Source: Annona cherimola | Taxonomy: Eukaryota > Streptophyta > Magnoliopsida > Magnoliales > Annonaceae | Direction of reading: 5' to 3' | Length of the DNA stretch: 64,000 nucleotides | Assembly: GCA_030490835.1 (NCBI GenBank) | Contig: CM059974.1 | Span: forward strand, 1,619,501-1,683,500 | Part shown: in pieces, positions 23,101-35,889 of the stretch | How the letters are laid out: every line of letters starts with the position of its first letter | Position numbering within the stretch: position 1 is the first letter of the stretch | Program-made: the position numbers and the translations under genes | The notes under the pieces: model-generated | Database searches by the model: none | What the model was told of the DNA's origin: nothing | Seen by the model: the letters and a program-made list of their open reading frames with translations, nothing else

Positions 23101-23955
23101 AATAACTAAGTTCTCTATGAAAAAAAATATTAGTGTACCCATCTAGTGCACGATCCTATTTTGTTATTTTTTTGCACCATTATGTGGGAAATGCCTTTTT
23201 ATTTTTGAAATTCCAAATAAATATAGAAAGTGTAAAAACTACATATATGAATATGCTATACTTGTGCCCACATATGAAATTGAAGAACTTCCATAATAAA
23301 TAAATAAATATGACGTAATGCACCGGGTGAACTTGACCATTACCCCAAAATATTATAAATATAAAGATGTCACCAAATTAAAAGGACATATAATAGAAAG
23401 ATTTCGTGAAGCAAGAGAAAATAGAAATATATAGAAAAATAAATTTTCATTAACTGTATAATATACAAGAATATTTTTTGGATACAAAAGTTAATAAACG
23501 GAAAATGACTTCTAGTTGCTTATTTATCAAAGTAATAGGCATTGGGCACAATCAAGCATAACTTAGTTTTATCTTCAAAAAAAAAAGAAAAAACTTAGTT
23601 AATTGGAACCTTCTTTCCTTTTTTTAAGGAACATATATAAATATATGAAAATTGAATCGGCTGCAAATGGACTTCGTTTTATCAAAAAATCACAATCTAT
23701 CTTATTTATCATATTTAAAATTATTTATTTTAATGCATACCAACGGATGTGTGCAAGCCTCTTCCAAAACAATACAAAATCAACATAATAATAATTTAAT
23801 TAGATAATAATTTTAATATCATTTTATTTACAATTTAATCATCTAAAATATAATTCTTATGTGAATAGATGATTATATAAAGTATTAGCACATTTATATA
23901 ATGGGCCTCATTTTGAAGCGACTACACTAAATAATTTTCTATACACAGATATATA
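20126..23955. other. AT-rich intergenic DNA, no gene seen
   Basis: Diverged copies of the GGGTGTGTTTGG MITE family are likely at 21959-22195 and 22480-22660. A less AT-rich patch at 20985-21130 has no open frame of note. The 61-residue frame at 21495 is T-rich and not supported. Confidence 0.5.
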
Positions 23956-23959
23956 TGGG

Positions 23960-24467
23960 AGTGCTTCTATGAAACTTCTATTGTACGTAAATCTTTTCGT
24001 TTTTAATATCTTAATGATTGATTGAAAATTCACTCCATCCATTATATTTAATATTATTTGTATTATTATGAAAATTATTTTATTTGTTGTCGAATATCAT
24101 TATGGATAGGCCCCATCTAAAAATGTATAAAATCAATATAGTAAAACAGTTTAATATTAAATATTAATTTTAAAGTAGTAGTTTCAACATCTAAATAATC
24201 TAAAATATTATTCCGATATGTATAAATGATTTCGTAAAATACTATTATGTTTTAATACGTACGTGAATTGATCAAAGCATTTTTTATAATTTATACATGA
24301 ATATGCATCTTTCACTAAATGTGTGCCATGCATTTTTTGAATTAGATAAAACTTTATTTTCTAGCTAAATGAATAATGTTAAATAGAATGAATGAAATAA
24401 ATTTTATATCAAACATTAAAATCTTAAAATTTAGAAAGGTTATATGTATATATTTCTATGTAATTTT
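23960..24467. mobile_element. Long-armed fold-back MITE, copy 2
   Basis: The left end GGGAGTGCTTCTATGAAACT is followed by ATTGAAAATTCACTCCATCC and ATTATATTTAATATTATTTG. The right end carries the complement-like AATGAATAATGTTAAATAGA, then AAATTTAGAAAGGTTATATG and TATATTTCTATG. Layout matches copies at 2200-2705 and 63096-63605. Bases 23780-23955, just outside, carry more sequence of the same family in inverted order. Confidence 0.6.
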
Positions 24468-27400
24468 GTTCTATAGGAGCAGAGGTGCATTAAGTCACCG
24501 GCATCTTAGTTTTGGTATGAAAATAGATTGGAACAATGTTGCTACTGCACGCATGAGACCGTCGTACCCATTGAGTAGTAGATTATACTGATTAACATGT
24601 ACGTCTTAATATATAAGAGAAATATTATTTAGCTTGCCAATCAAGTACTATACATCATTGTGTGTGGATAGTATGGATATTATTTTAATCCACGTCCCTT
24701 TGGTGCAGCATGACATCAATAGACAATAATTACTTAATTTGTGAAGGGCGAAATGAAACTGTTCATTTGGGAAGACATGGATTTTTATGTGACTTGAAAC
24801 ACTGTATTGAAAAATTATTGATTTAAATAGAAATCTAAATTTCAGCTAATCCGGGATTTTCATATCCATTATCTTTTCAATTTTAATAGAATTATTTCAT
24901 CGGACGAATACTTTTAAAATTTCTAATTCAACATCTAAATTTTTTTATTATCTATGTATTTTTGTTTTAAGATATACAAGACTGATAAATGAAAAAACTA
25001 TATATATAACTTTAAAAGCAAGAGAAGGAGGTGAAATTAAAATTTAAAAAAACGTGTGTTTGATGTTTCACACATAGGATTGGTTTTTTGTGTTCGTGGC
25101 CCTGTTGTTTGCCAGGTAATTGACGGCTAACAACCTAACAATAACATCAGACCGGTCAACACGCTGCCGTTGATGAGTGAAGAGCGGGAGGTGCAGGCGG
25201 TGGAATGCATTAACGTAATAAATTAATAATATTGTTGGAGAAGCTGAGATCATGACAAATGAAAATTCGAAGTACTAATCTATTTTATTTTTGTTTTTTA
25301 TTCCTAACGAATAGTTACTTTTTAATCCATCCCATCATTTACTTCTTTCTTTCTCTTTGATTTTTATTCTTTTTCTCTTTTTTAAAAAAATTATTTTTCA
25401 AACAAACCATTGAAAGTTCGTATACAGACAATATGATCGAAAAGAGATGATGGATGAAAAGGAATAAATCCCGATGTTACTGATTTGCGTTTATTGGCAT
25501 GATGTAAAAAATATTATTAAATAATGGAATGGAACTGTTTCCCGCGTATAAAAAATATAAAACAAATTTTTATTATATATAAATTTAAATTTGGCTGCAA
25601 TATGTAGTACCATATGCACCTAATTTATTTGGCAGTCTGCTTTTTCCAAAGAGAAAGTTGCCCATGTCGTCATCTACATCCATGTGAAACATGGCTAGAG
25701 AGCTGACCATATACTTGTTGGCATCGTTAAAATTATAAACAAGGCATGATACATCTCGTCAGGGCAGGGATTGTTTGGAATATGTAAAACAAACAATCCC
25801 TACCTGACGAGATACTTCTAAGTTCTAAGCGTAAAATTTATTTTTGTTCTTTAATTTTTATAAAATAGTTAATTTTTCATAAATATATATATATATATAT
25901 TTAGTCTGTAAATTAAGTTTTATCATGTTTGGAAATATATATTTTTATTTTCAAATACAAAGATATTTTAATCATTTTTATTTTTTAAAACAAAAAATAT
26001 ACATCTCCACGGATGATAAAAATTAATATGTAAAAAATAAGTTTTGCACCAAAGTATATTAAATGGGGGCTTAAGATGTAAATGGGGAGAATGGAACGGA
26101 ATTGCTATGAGAAAGAAAAAGTAGTAATAAAATAAAAACAAAGAGAGTTGTTGTAGAAAAAGATATGAAATAGAAATAAAAATTAAAATAGAATAGATGA
26201 GTAATTAATGCATTTTCCATTTCTATCCTTATACCACTTGACGCTCCTAGCAGGAATTCTAGGATTCAAACCCCAAAGCAATCTGTAATTAGGTGCTAAC
26301 AGGGTTGGATCTCAATGGGAATATTGATGAACACAAAAGCCATGAAGACGTTCTTGGAATTATAACAGACTATCAAAATTTGGCATCAACAAGGCCTAAT
26401 CTACTATTCCAATTCAGGAACTATTTACGCTGCTACATAAATCAATCTCCCCATCTCCTAAATAATAGCCTACTTATGGTGTAAATAGAGTAGGTTTCAA
26501 TCCTAATTCAACTTGATTGACCCAACAATGTTTATGATAGATTCTGGTTAGACGTTTTTTTTTAAAAAAAAAAAAGTTAAACAATCTAAGTTATATCAAT
26601 TTGATTTCGAAAGTAAATAAGTTCCAGTTAGGAGATTGTCAACCTAACCCAGTTTAATGTTGTATGTTAATATGTAATATAGTATGTTATACAAATCACA
26701 AGATCAACCATATGGAATATTATAATACGAATATACATGGAATAATAGAATACATATATAATATTAGATATCATGGTCTTGTAATGAAATTGTAGAGCAA
26801 TATGGTTGTTATATAACTCAAAATTGAAAGTATTTATGGTTTAAAAAGTTAGTTTTTATTCTTTAACATAAATTTTATATTTTGAGATTAATTTAAGTAA
26901 GTAAGAATTTTCCATGTTTATTAACGTAAAATCATGCATACTAAAATGAAGACAAGGGTGTACATATAAAAAATATTAAAAATCAATTTTCATGCAAGAG
27001 TTTACTTGTTCTTACAATTCCTAAATCAATATTTGTCATTTAAACATTCTATTATTAACTAAGCTTGATATGCAAAAAGATATAGTAACTTTTAATCATC
27101 ATGTCATCCATACCATTTTAAAGTATATTTTATACACGGCATCCATGAAAAAAATCCTCATAAGAATTTCTATAACAAGATATATAAAAAAACCAAGCTC
27201 CATAAAATATTATAAAATTTTAACCATATTATGAAAATATTTTGATATAATACAAATAAAAGATTCTAATTATTTAATGATGTTAGTCTATTAATACAAA
27301 TTTTACCATAAAAATAAGAAAGTGGAGTTTCTCATTTTTCTTATCCATATTCCTTTTTCCTTTTTTCCGTTTGTTTCTCATTTTCTCTTCTTCCAATCTT

Positions 27401-27991
27401 CTATTAACTTTTTTTTATGAAAAAATCGTCTATTAACTTGATTTGCAACCCAATCAAACTGATTTTTGCTGGGTTTAATTTAGGATTTGATTACAGTTTT
27501 AAACTAAGGTTAAGTATAGTGTCACGTTAAAACTTGCAAATACAGTTAAGAGTTAAAATAGATTTCATCATGAGTCGACTGGACGTAATTTACACCCTTA
27601 GGATACAATGATTAAACTGTCCTTGATTGATTTTCCAAAAATCCAAATAAGTATATCATCAGTGTTGTTATGGTGATTTTCATTAAAAATATATATATTC
27701 ATTAAAGAAAAATTTATGCTGCGATGGTGATGGGCTTTTTGGTGTCAGCAGTGCAATCGTGTTACAAATCCGTTTCATTCGTTAATTTTTCTTCAATGGT
27801 CTCAATTGGGTTTAATAACTGGTGACGCTTGGGCATTCACGATTTAAGATCTGAGAAATATTTGGCTCTAATGCGGCTGGAATTAAGGGATCGTCTTCAT
27901 CTCCGGTGTTCTCGCCTTCGCTATCCATCGACCCACCTCCAGTTGACCCGTTTTCTTTGTTATTGGCATTTTCTTCTTAACTTTGATCTTT
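24468..27991. other. AT-rich intergenic DNA with one small hairpin
   Basis: A (TA)n run lies at 25885-25901. A near-perfect stem-loop lies at 25752-25814 (separate entry). Bases 26240-26275, read on the minus strand, contain GGGGTTTGAATCC, a B-box-like motif without a tRNA fold. Open frames at 26293 and 27829 lack family features. Confidence 0.5.
25752..25814. repeat. Short near-perfect stem-loop
   Basis: Left arm 25752-25776 (CATCTCGTCAGGGCAGGGAT then TGTTT) pairs with right arm 25791-25814 (AAACAATCCC then TACCTGACGAGATA) across a 14-nt loop. There is one mismatch and one bulge in about 24 pairs. It may be a tiny fold-back insertion or an inverted duplication from repair. A miRNA precursor is possible in shape but nothing else supports it. 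Confidence 0.75.
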
Positions 27992-28423
27992 GGGGCTGTT
28001 TGGTAGAGCCAAAAACTCATCTTCAAAACAAAAACTTTTCATATGGCTGATGCGTGGGTAAAAAACTCAAAATATCAGTCCAATCATCTCTGCCCATATG
28101 CTATCTTTCAAAGCTCAGCTACTGAGTCTCGTACCTGCCATAGTAGATCGGTGGGGAGCAACAAAGTGCGCCAAAGACAAAACTAAATTACACGTCGTCA
28201 TATTTTCTATTGCAGGCAGTTGCATGAGTCGTCCATCATAGTGCAGCCCACGGCTCCTAATTTCAATTTTGGAAAATCTCTACTTAATTCTTGACATATT
28301 TAATGCTCTAGCACATTCAATGCGGTTGCCAGCATAGTCCTCACACGGGCAAGAAACACCTTTGTTACAATTTTTACCGTCTTAAAAACGGTCACTGAGT
28401 TTTATAAGATGCCAAACAGACCC
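27992..28423. mobile_element. Second MITE type with GGGGCTGTTTGG ends
   Basis: The unit starts GGGGCTGTTTGGTAGAGCC and ends TTATAAGATGCCAAACAGACCC, so the outer 12-14 bp are inverted repeats. Near-identical T-rich trinucleotides (TTT and TTC) flank it. About 430 bp, no open frame of interest. The ends resemble Tourist-like elements but the interior differs from the GGGTGTGTTTGG family. Confidence 0.65.
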
Positions 28424-28843
28424 TTCTTCTTTCTTCCTAATCAAAAGAACTTTGCTTCTTAAACATTTGTTCATGCCTGGTATTGGCCAGTGGTACGCGT
28501 GGAATAGAAAAAATGGCAGCATTTAGCACTCCAACAAAATCGCTGAGATCGCACCGCTTTACCGGTTCCTTATAGACGTTCTTCATTTTTCTTATCTCTC
28601 AACTCCATCTTGATTGTCCAATAATAATAACCATGTTGGGTGTCATCATTCTTCTAAATCATTGCATCTTTATGACATGAAAAGTGGTCTCCGCATATTT
28701 TCTCCGTCAAGGTTTTTTTTATTATAGCATGAGAATTTTAGCATCAAATTTAATTGATTTCTTCTAACCATAGTAGATATGAAAAGTCAATAAGTCTCTT
28801 TCATCTAAGAATGTTATAATATTGTGTTTCTCCATATCTACAA

Positions 28844-29103
28844 AGCTTGTTTGGCATTTTATAAAATTTTTGAAATAAAAGTTCCAGGAGGGGAATTTTC
28901 TGAACGGGAGAAAGAGATGTAATATATTATGAATAATGATAATAAATAAATAGAATAATTTAAAATATACGATATAATTGTATAAAAGGTTGTGAAAATT
29001 ATTAAAAATATGCTAGTTGTATACAACATATAAAAATGATTAAAAACTATAATCAAAGAAAAAATATAAATTAAAAAGTTTTGATGGATGCTAAACACAC
29101 CCT
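28844..29103 (-). mobile_element. GGGTGTGTTTGG MITE, copy D (diverged)
   Basis: The left end is degraded (AGCTTGTTTGGC) and the right end GCTAAACACACCCT is well kept. The interior, read in reverse, shows the family blocks (TTTTTAATTTATA, TTTTTAATCATTTTTATA, TACAACTAGCATA). Orientation is opposite to copies A and B. Confidence 0.65.
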
Positions 29104-32100
29104 AGTTCTCATATTCTAAATTATGAGAAGCATTGTATCTAGACCAGCTCTCGTTTCTCATTTTTTAATAATGTAAGTACTCGTAGCTTATATGCAATAA
29201 AATAAAAAGTTTAAAGATTTAAAAATACCAATACGGCAATACGCAAACTCGACGGACTTTCGATGAAAAAAAAAAAAAACCAGCCAGCTGGCGGCGCCGT
29301 AGCGGACCGTTAAATAGACGTGCACGGATTTCGAGATGGGACCGAGCAAAGAACAGGCGCGCCTGAACAGCGGTCCGAGGTTTTGTGTAGCACGTGTGGC
29401 CACGTCGGCAAGCGCTTGTGGGCAGGGCGAGCAGGGAGGTCTTTTCTCGCGTAGTAGGAAAGCCGCGGTATGGTAGATTCGCGAATGTTTTGAAAGTCAC
29501 GCCCCCACCAACAGCCGCATGGGCCGTAATCGATCAGGCCCGTTGAATCGATCACGGATGTCGTCTCCTCTGGATATCAGAAAATCTTAGCTGTTCTTTT
29601 TTTACCATAAAAATCCGTGGATGCGAAATGATGGAATAGAAAACAAGATACGTATGTGTATTGTAATATATGTGTATATATATGTGTGTGTGCAGAAGGG
29701 CGACAGAAAACAAGATACGTATGCTGGCGACCGAAATTATATTATTGCAAGTCTTAAGTCCGCTAATACATGCGTGGTTTCAGATGTATCGAAGGAAACA
29801 TAGGCACACCCGTGTACGGTCTAAAACAATAACCAAAATAGTCGGATTGTAATCTACGCCAAAATTATGTTCTTGATGAATGAAAATTCTATATGTGTTA
29901 GATTTTTGGGACTTAATTATTGATCATAATAAACCATATTAATTTGAAATAGGCAAGTAAACTACAATTATATAAGCTCATGCAGCCACATATTGAAAAA
30001 ATTAGTATAGCTACACGAGTTTCTTGGAAGAAAATTAATCGTGCAGTAAATATAATAATTGTTTTAATATAATTAAAATCTTTTACAAGCTTATTTTAAA
30101 CTACGTTTGGCAAAGCTTTCCAACAATGCCATGATACTTTGAGGTGCATAGATGACGGGATGTCAAAGATTGTAACAAAGACTCTAATTAAGGACTTGTT
30201 AAGTTTTTAACCGCAGGTGAGGGATAGATGAATCCCACGATGAAAAGTGAAAAAGTTTGTTGATGGTTTAAATGTAAGAGCTCGAGCTAATTCGATGTAG
30301 CATGATTTAAAATCGTGCAATTATTTATGCAGCTAAAGTTAGTTAAATGCAGTCAATTTTTTAATTACATGTGGTGAATTTTCATTAAAAAATAAATAAA
30401 AATAGTTGAATGACACAAAATTTGATAAAAATAGTTGAATGACACAAAATTTGAAAGTATAAAACTATTAAAACAATAACATTACGTTTGATAACCTTCA
30501 AGGATGGAAAACTGTGATAAAGTGTAGGAGCATGATTCTTAAGACATTTATTTCCTGACTAATCATTATATTTTTTCTACTCTTACTTTTATATTTCAAT
30601 TATATTTTTTTGAACAACCCTACTTATTTCAACTTTATTCATATTATTTTTATCAATTATATAATTTTCAAAATATTTAATTTCTTACTTTTAGATCCAT
30701 CCCTAAGTCCCACGAAAATGCCAATTATCAAAAGTAGATTTTCTTGGAAATGAAACTTTTCTGTTTGCGTTTTTCCGAATCAGGTGCACCCATAGGGATT
30801 TCAACGTGGATTTTTTAAATTAAAAATAGCATCATTCTTTTAAAATAGTAGCCGGCTTTGCTGGCAATTCGACGTGAATGGCTACAGCGCATAGGCATCG
30901 TAATCGACGACTCTCGAATGTCAAGCGCAGACGGAGTGACGTAGTCGGATCTCGTCTCCTGCCAACCTTTACTTGCACGAAACTCTATTCGTCAAAAATG
31001 CAAATCGCAACGGAAGTCTTCAAGATACTAATTATTGGATCATTAGCTGCGGTCCTGTCTTTCCTTAGATGATCTCGGCCATTAGAATCGTATGCATATC
31101 ACGTCTATTGCGTCATTTATTTTATTTTTTTTTAAAAACGCATATTGGATCAAAGCATGACAAGTTCAAGTTTCAATTATGATCAATGGAAGTGCCGTGG
31201 AAGCCCCTTATTTACTTGCTTTGCAAGTGATCGCATAGCATTAAAACCTTTTAAGTGTGATAATTATCTACAGATATCTTAGTTTTTTTAAATCATTATT
31301 TATTTTGAATGGGCTGGTTTGGGGCATCCAACCATAGCTAGGTTGGTTTGGTTGGAGGTTGTCCATGTTTCACAACTTGATGAACAAGAAGGTGAGATGG
31401 AAAAAGTGCTCAGCATGTTTAAATTGAAAAATTACACACTTAAAAAGCAGTTTTTTGCTACTAGCGCAAGGCTTTGGTGGTAGCAGCGGTGACATTCTTG
31501 TCGTCATGACCCCAGGTCGAGTCCTCATCATTAGAAGTAAATTTGCAATTTCTCCTAGTTTGGAGATATTTATAAATTCCCCATGATGTGGGGATATTTA
31601 CTAATTCCCTCCATGACGTGAGAGTTGTAAATATACCTGATTGTAATATTAGTTGTCATGATATATAAATACTAATAAAAAATATATTGTTACTTTTTGA
31701 TAATTAAAATTGTTTATGGGAAATCTATTGTTTCATCTCATATCCATCTCATCCCATTCAAATTCAATTAGTTAAAACAACAACCAGAACAAGTTTAATT
31801 TAGATGCAAGAAAACTAATTAATTACCAACATATATTAATTCATACAAATGAACAAAACGAAAGTCAGTTGAACTTATTGTCATAAATACAATCCTAAAA
31901 CGTGGAGAGATGAAAATGTAAAAAAAAAAACTTTGATTGCTAGTATCAAACAAGAGAAAAATATTGGCCTCATTTCCTGTTGAGATCAAAATATGACTCT
32001 CCCATTCTGTTTGTAATCATCCATTTAATTAGCAAATTAGATTTCTTCAAAATAAAAAATGTTCACGTGCTTTTCTAGAAAAATAAAAATTCAACATAAT

Positions 32101-32757
32101 AAATTTATTTAATTTATATATCACTTTAAATTTATATTTTCAATATCTTAGCTATCTAAAATATCATAATCAATTTCATCAAAAAAATACATCATGTTAA
32201 TTATTATAAAAATATCATTATTAGCATATAAATGGTCGTGTATATCATTGTAGTCTAATGCACCTATTAATAAATCTAAGTTTTTTGCATGGTTAACATG
32301 TAAGTATATGCAATTTTAAGTGGGTATAACTCATCCAAAATTCTGACTAGAATATCTTTTGTCACAGGACAAAATTAATGATTTCAAATAATAAAATTGG
32401 TTGGATTCAGATTTTATCATCAGTAAGGGCACATTTAAGCTAGCAACACTATGATTATGATGCATCTAACTGTGTCATCTATCTTTTATTATTATCTCAT
32501 GGTCGCCCATATCGAGGGTTTGGCTTTAAAATTATTTATTTTTAATTTTTTATATGTAAGTGAGCCTTATCTAGACATTTTTTTTTCACTTGGAGTTTGG
32601 TATTTTTATTTTTGGTCAATTTTGGAGGGAGATGATCAATTTTGGAGGGAGATGATCAAAAACAAGCGCTACAAGTCAATTTGGAAAATAACCTCCGTCC
32701 CTTATATGCAATCATACATTTTACACAATATTATGGGATAAACATGCATATCCGAAG
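29104..32757. other. Intergenic DNA with one GC-rich island
   Basis: Bases 29270-29545 are clearly GC-rich with many CpG and sit in AT-rich surroundings. No convincing coding frame lies in them despite open minus-strand frames. A TG/TA microsatellite is at 29665-29692, and GAAAACAAGATACGTATG occurs twice there (about 29638 and 29706). A 31-bp direct repeat around GATAAAAATAGTTGAATGAC occurs near 30392-30453. A 20-bp direct repeat TCAATTTTGGAGGGAGATGA occurs near 32618-32656. Bases 31455-31560 contain B-box-like AGGTCGAGTCCTC. The stretch ends with the left hAT target duplication. Confidence 0.5.
32750..32757. repeat. hAT target-site duplication, left (ATCCGAAG)
   Basis: The eight bases ATCCGAAG recur at 34038-34045 exactly outside the other end of the element. 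Eight bases is the hAT length. Confidence 0.9.
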
Positions 32758-34037
32758 CAGTGTTGTCAGAACCGGCCCGAACCGGGCGGTCGAACCGGTC
32801 CAACCGGGAACCGGCCCAATGCCTAGTTCGATTACATACGGTTCGGTTGAATTACATTAAACCGTTCGAACCGTCGAACCGGCGGTTGAATCGGACATCC
32901 CGGTTGGACCGAATACGACCGGTTCGACGCATATTAAAAAAAAAATAAAAAAATCAGTTGCTGTCGTCGACGTCGAGCACAAGAGCCCCAAATCGACGAC
33001 CCCCCAAATCGAAGCCTTGCTGCCCTAGCTCATCGTCTTCTTCCTCTCATCCGATCGGCGATGAGAGTCACGATACTGTGCCATCTCTGCCTCCTTTCCA
33101 TCCACCTTCTTCTTCCGTCATTTCCATTTTCGAGATCCCGCCCAAAAGCCCCAAACCAACCCTAACTCTGCCACCTTTCCATTTATGTCTCCACAATTTT
33201 CAGCAAAATTCGGAAGATTCGGTCGTTGATTTTCACCTCACTTCACCTATTTTGTCTGCCTGCAGCCCGTTCGCACGACGACGCTCGCTACCTCGCTCGC
33301 CCAATCGCAGGCTGCCCACCGCTGCCTCTCTCGCCCGTTCGCACGACGCCCGCCGCTGCCTCTCTTGTCCGATCGCCCCCCGCCCGCACCCTTCCACACG
33401 ACAACACAAAAGCGGCAGAGCTGCGAAATCCCATGAATCGTGAAACGTGTGTTGCATTTTGTTTTTTGTTTTTTTTTTTTTTGTGAAGCGGGGTTCGACT
33501 GTTCGAGGCTGATGCGATTTATAACTGAACATGGGTTAAGTATATAAAAATAGGAAGTTGATGGGTAGCAATGCAGTGTACTCTATGCTTTAATTTAATT
33601 TTAAAATTTTTAAAACAACTATTAATCTAAGTATTTTCACATGTGTATTAAGTTTTACTAATTTTAAATATTTTTCAATTTTTTCAATTTTTTAACATTT
33701 TAGTAATTTAAAATACTAAAATGCTACTAATTTTAAAAAATATATATTTAAAATTTCAAAAATAGTAAAACCTAATACATATATTAAATATACTTAAATT
33801 AATTTTTCCTACATGTTTTGTACTTATATTGTGGTTCTTAAACTTTAACATGTATATTTAGGATTTATAAAAATATAATTTTATCAATACATTTATTTAA
33901 AATTAAAAAATAGTTTATTTTTTTATGACACTATAAATATGTCATGTTGACGTCATCGGTTCGAACCGGTGTGATTAACCGGTCGAACAGGTTCGAACCA
34001 GACCAGTTCCTTTACCGGTTCAGTTCTGACAACATTG
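32758..34037. mobile_element. Non-autonomous hAT element 1 with GC-rich internal cassette
   Basis: Ends are CAGTGTTGTCAGAACCGG and, on the other strand, CAATGTTGTCAGAACTG. The TIR starts with CA and the 8-bp target duplication ATCCGAAG is perfect, both hAT hallmarks. Subterminal zones are packed with ACCGG and GGTTCGAACC motifs, likely transposase binding sites. Length is 1280 bp. Bases 32955-33445 are a GC-rich cassette with a 161-residue open frame (Pro/Ser/Arg-rich, unrecognised) and internal repeats of CGCCCGTTCGCACGACG and CGCTGCCTCTCT. Bases 33580-33810 are AT-rich and resemble the repeat at 36840-37100. The 3' 230 bp closely match element 2. No transposase is present. Confidence 0.9.
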
Positions 34038-34045
34038 ATCCGAAG
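34038..34045. repeat. hAT target-site duplication, right (ATCCGAAG)
   Basis: Right-hand copy of the 8-bp direct repeat at 32750-32757. Confidence 0.9.
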
Positions 34046-35307
34046 CACATGTAGCATTTAAGGTCTCATGAATACCTTAGATGTGATGGGGACGGGGTAA
34101 AGCTTACACAAAAAAAAAAATCATTTCAAAAAATAATATTAGAATTTTCTCATTTTCTATTTATTAATTCTCATATAACTTTTATTATTCTAAACATCGA
34201 ATAACACGTTTTGCATTTCACGTCCTTGTCACATTTTAAGCCAAAGTATTGAATAGAAACTTATAATAAAGTTCATCCCTACCTCAAGAAAAAATTAAAG
34301 ATGTCTAGGCCGACTCTGTATTTTTTGTATGGTGTTTGTATAGGGTGGTATGAGATAACATGGGGTGCACGTTTTGCAACAAATTATTTAATAATATAAC
34401 AATCTTATTTTCAACTTTACCCCTACATCTCGGTAATTTTTCTTTTCAATTACCTTATTTCTTCAAACTCTACCCATATTATCTCATATCATTCATATAA
34501 TTTTTAAAATATTCAATTTTTCATCCTCAACTCCATATCACAATCCCACCAAAATTTACTATACTCGACATCCCTTGAGTAATCCCTTAGGGTAGCTATA
34601 GCTGTGCCGGGATTCAAAATGCATATCAATTTTCCAATTCAAATTGAAGAGTGCAATTTGGGGTAATTTGGTTCAGTAGTTTGGTTCAAGTAGTAGTCCA
34701 TCTTACCCATATTTTATTTACAAAAAGCCTACCATACCCCAACCATTTGTTAACTCGGTTTCTAGTGTATCTTATCTTAGCCATTACTCATGGGATCAAT
34801 TCCAGTTTTGATTTCAGTCAGTTCATTCAATACTCAAATACAATATTTTAAACAATATTTATATATTATTTTAAATAATATAAAACAATACTCGATTATA
34901 TTTTAAAATCACAAACCTATCATTTACACATGCTAATGTTTACATTATTATATAAAAATATAAAATACCAAATCATTAAAACTATTAATACATTAGACTC
35001 ACAATTCAACAAGACTAATTATAAAAGCTTTCGGAAGTTAATGATATATATAGCAAACTAATTTCTTACTTTACAATTCACAATTCCATAAGGCACAAGA
35101 TTTATTTGAATTTATTAAGATAAGTGTGTACACAAGACGCTACAAAATATAAAATATATTATATACACATATAATTATGTACCTAATTAATTACATGTAT
35201 GAGTATCTATTTAGGTCGGTTCCGGGCACTCAAAATATTTATCCTACCAGTATCCTATTTGAAGAAGCTAATAATAATTTGTACTCAACTCAAATTTAGG
35301 AAAAAAT
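34046..35307. other. AT-rich intergenic DNA, no gene seen
   Basis: Bases 34320-34570 resemble a decayed copy of the GGGTGTGTTTGG MITE family (GGTGTTTGTATAGGGTGG at the left, polypyrimidine interior). The remainder is low complexity without support for any gene. Confidence 0.45.
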
Positions 35308-35310
35308 ATA

Positions 35311-35577
35311 GGGTGTGTTTGGAAATGGATAAAACTTTTGGCGAAAAGTTTTAGAAAGTAAAAATTGTCAAATGATGTGATATGATAAGGGGTAATGATG
35401 AGGAGTAAAGATGATAAAGTTAAAATATATAGGTTAGTTATATAGATAATTGTGTAGAAATGATTGAAAAGTAAAGTGGTTGTGTAGGAAAATGTGAAAA
35501 AATGATTAAAAAATATAATAGTTGTGGAGAGTAAAACATTTTAACTTAACATTTTATACCCATTGCCAAACACACCC
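35311..35577 (-). mobile_element. GGGTGTGTTTGG MITE, copy C
   Basis: Ends GGGTGTGTTTGG and CCAAACACACCC are perfect 12-bp inverted repeats. ATA flanks both sides (35308-35310 and 35578-35580). The interior is the reverse complement of copies A and B (for example TAGGTTAGTTATATAGATAA and GTGTAGAAATGATTGAAAAG). Length 267 bp. Confidence 0.9.
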
Positions 35578-35889
35578 ATAATTTTGAGCCACCTTGCCTA
35601 TCTTGTGAAGATTTGGATTGGGCCAGGAGCCAACTGTCTAATCCTTCGCTTCTTCCAACAGTATCTCCGATTTTGAATTTTGAGGAGTTCAAAACCAAAA
35701 CGGGTGGGAAACAACAAGTCACGAACATATATAGCAAATGTTTTTTAACAATTCGGATTCTCCGATTCTGTCTCTGTCTGTAATTTAGACCTACGCAATT
35801 ATCCACTCCATGAATTCTGAATGCGTGTTCATTTTCTATGCACACGTCCCCCTCACCATCTCATCTCATCGTCTATTGTTCCCACTCCC

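Noticed and set aside
31455..31560. SINE-like sequence with AGGTCGAGTCCTC
   Set aside because: Only a B-box-like motif was seen. The tail does not match the 7905/9585 family and no second copy was found here.
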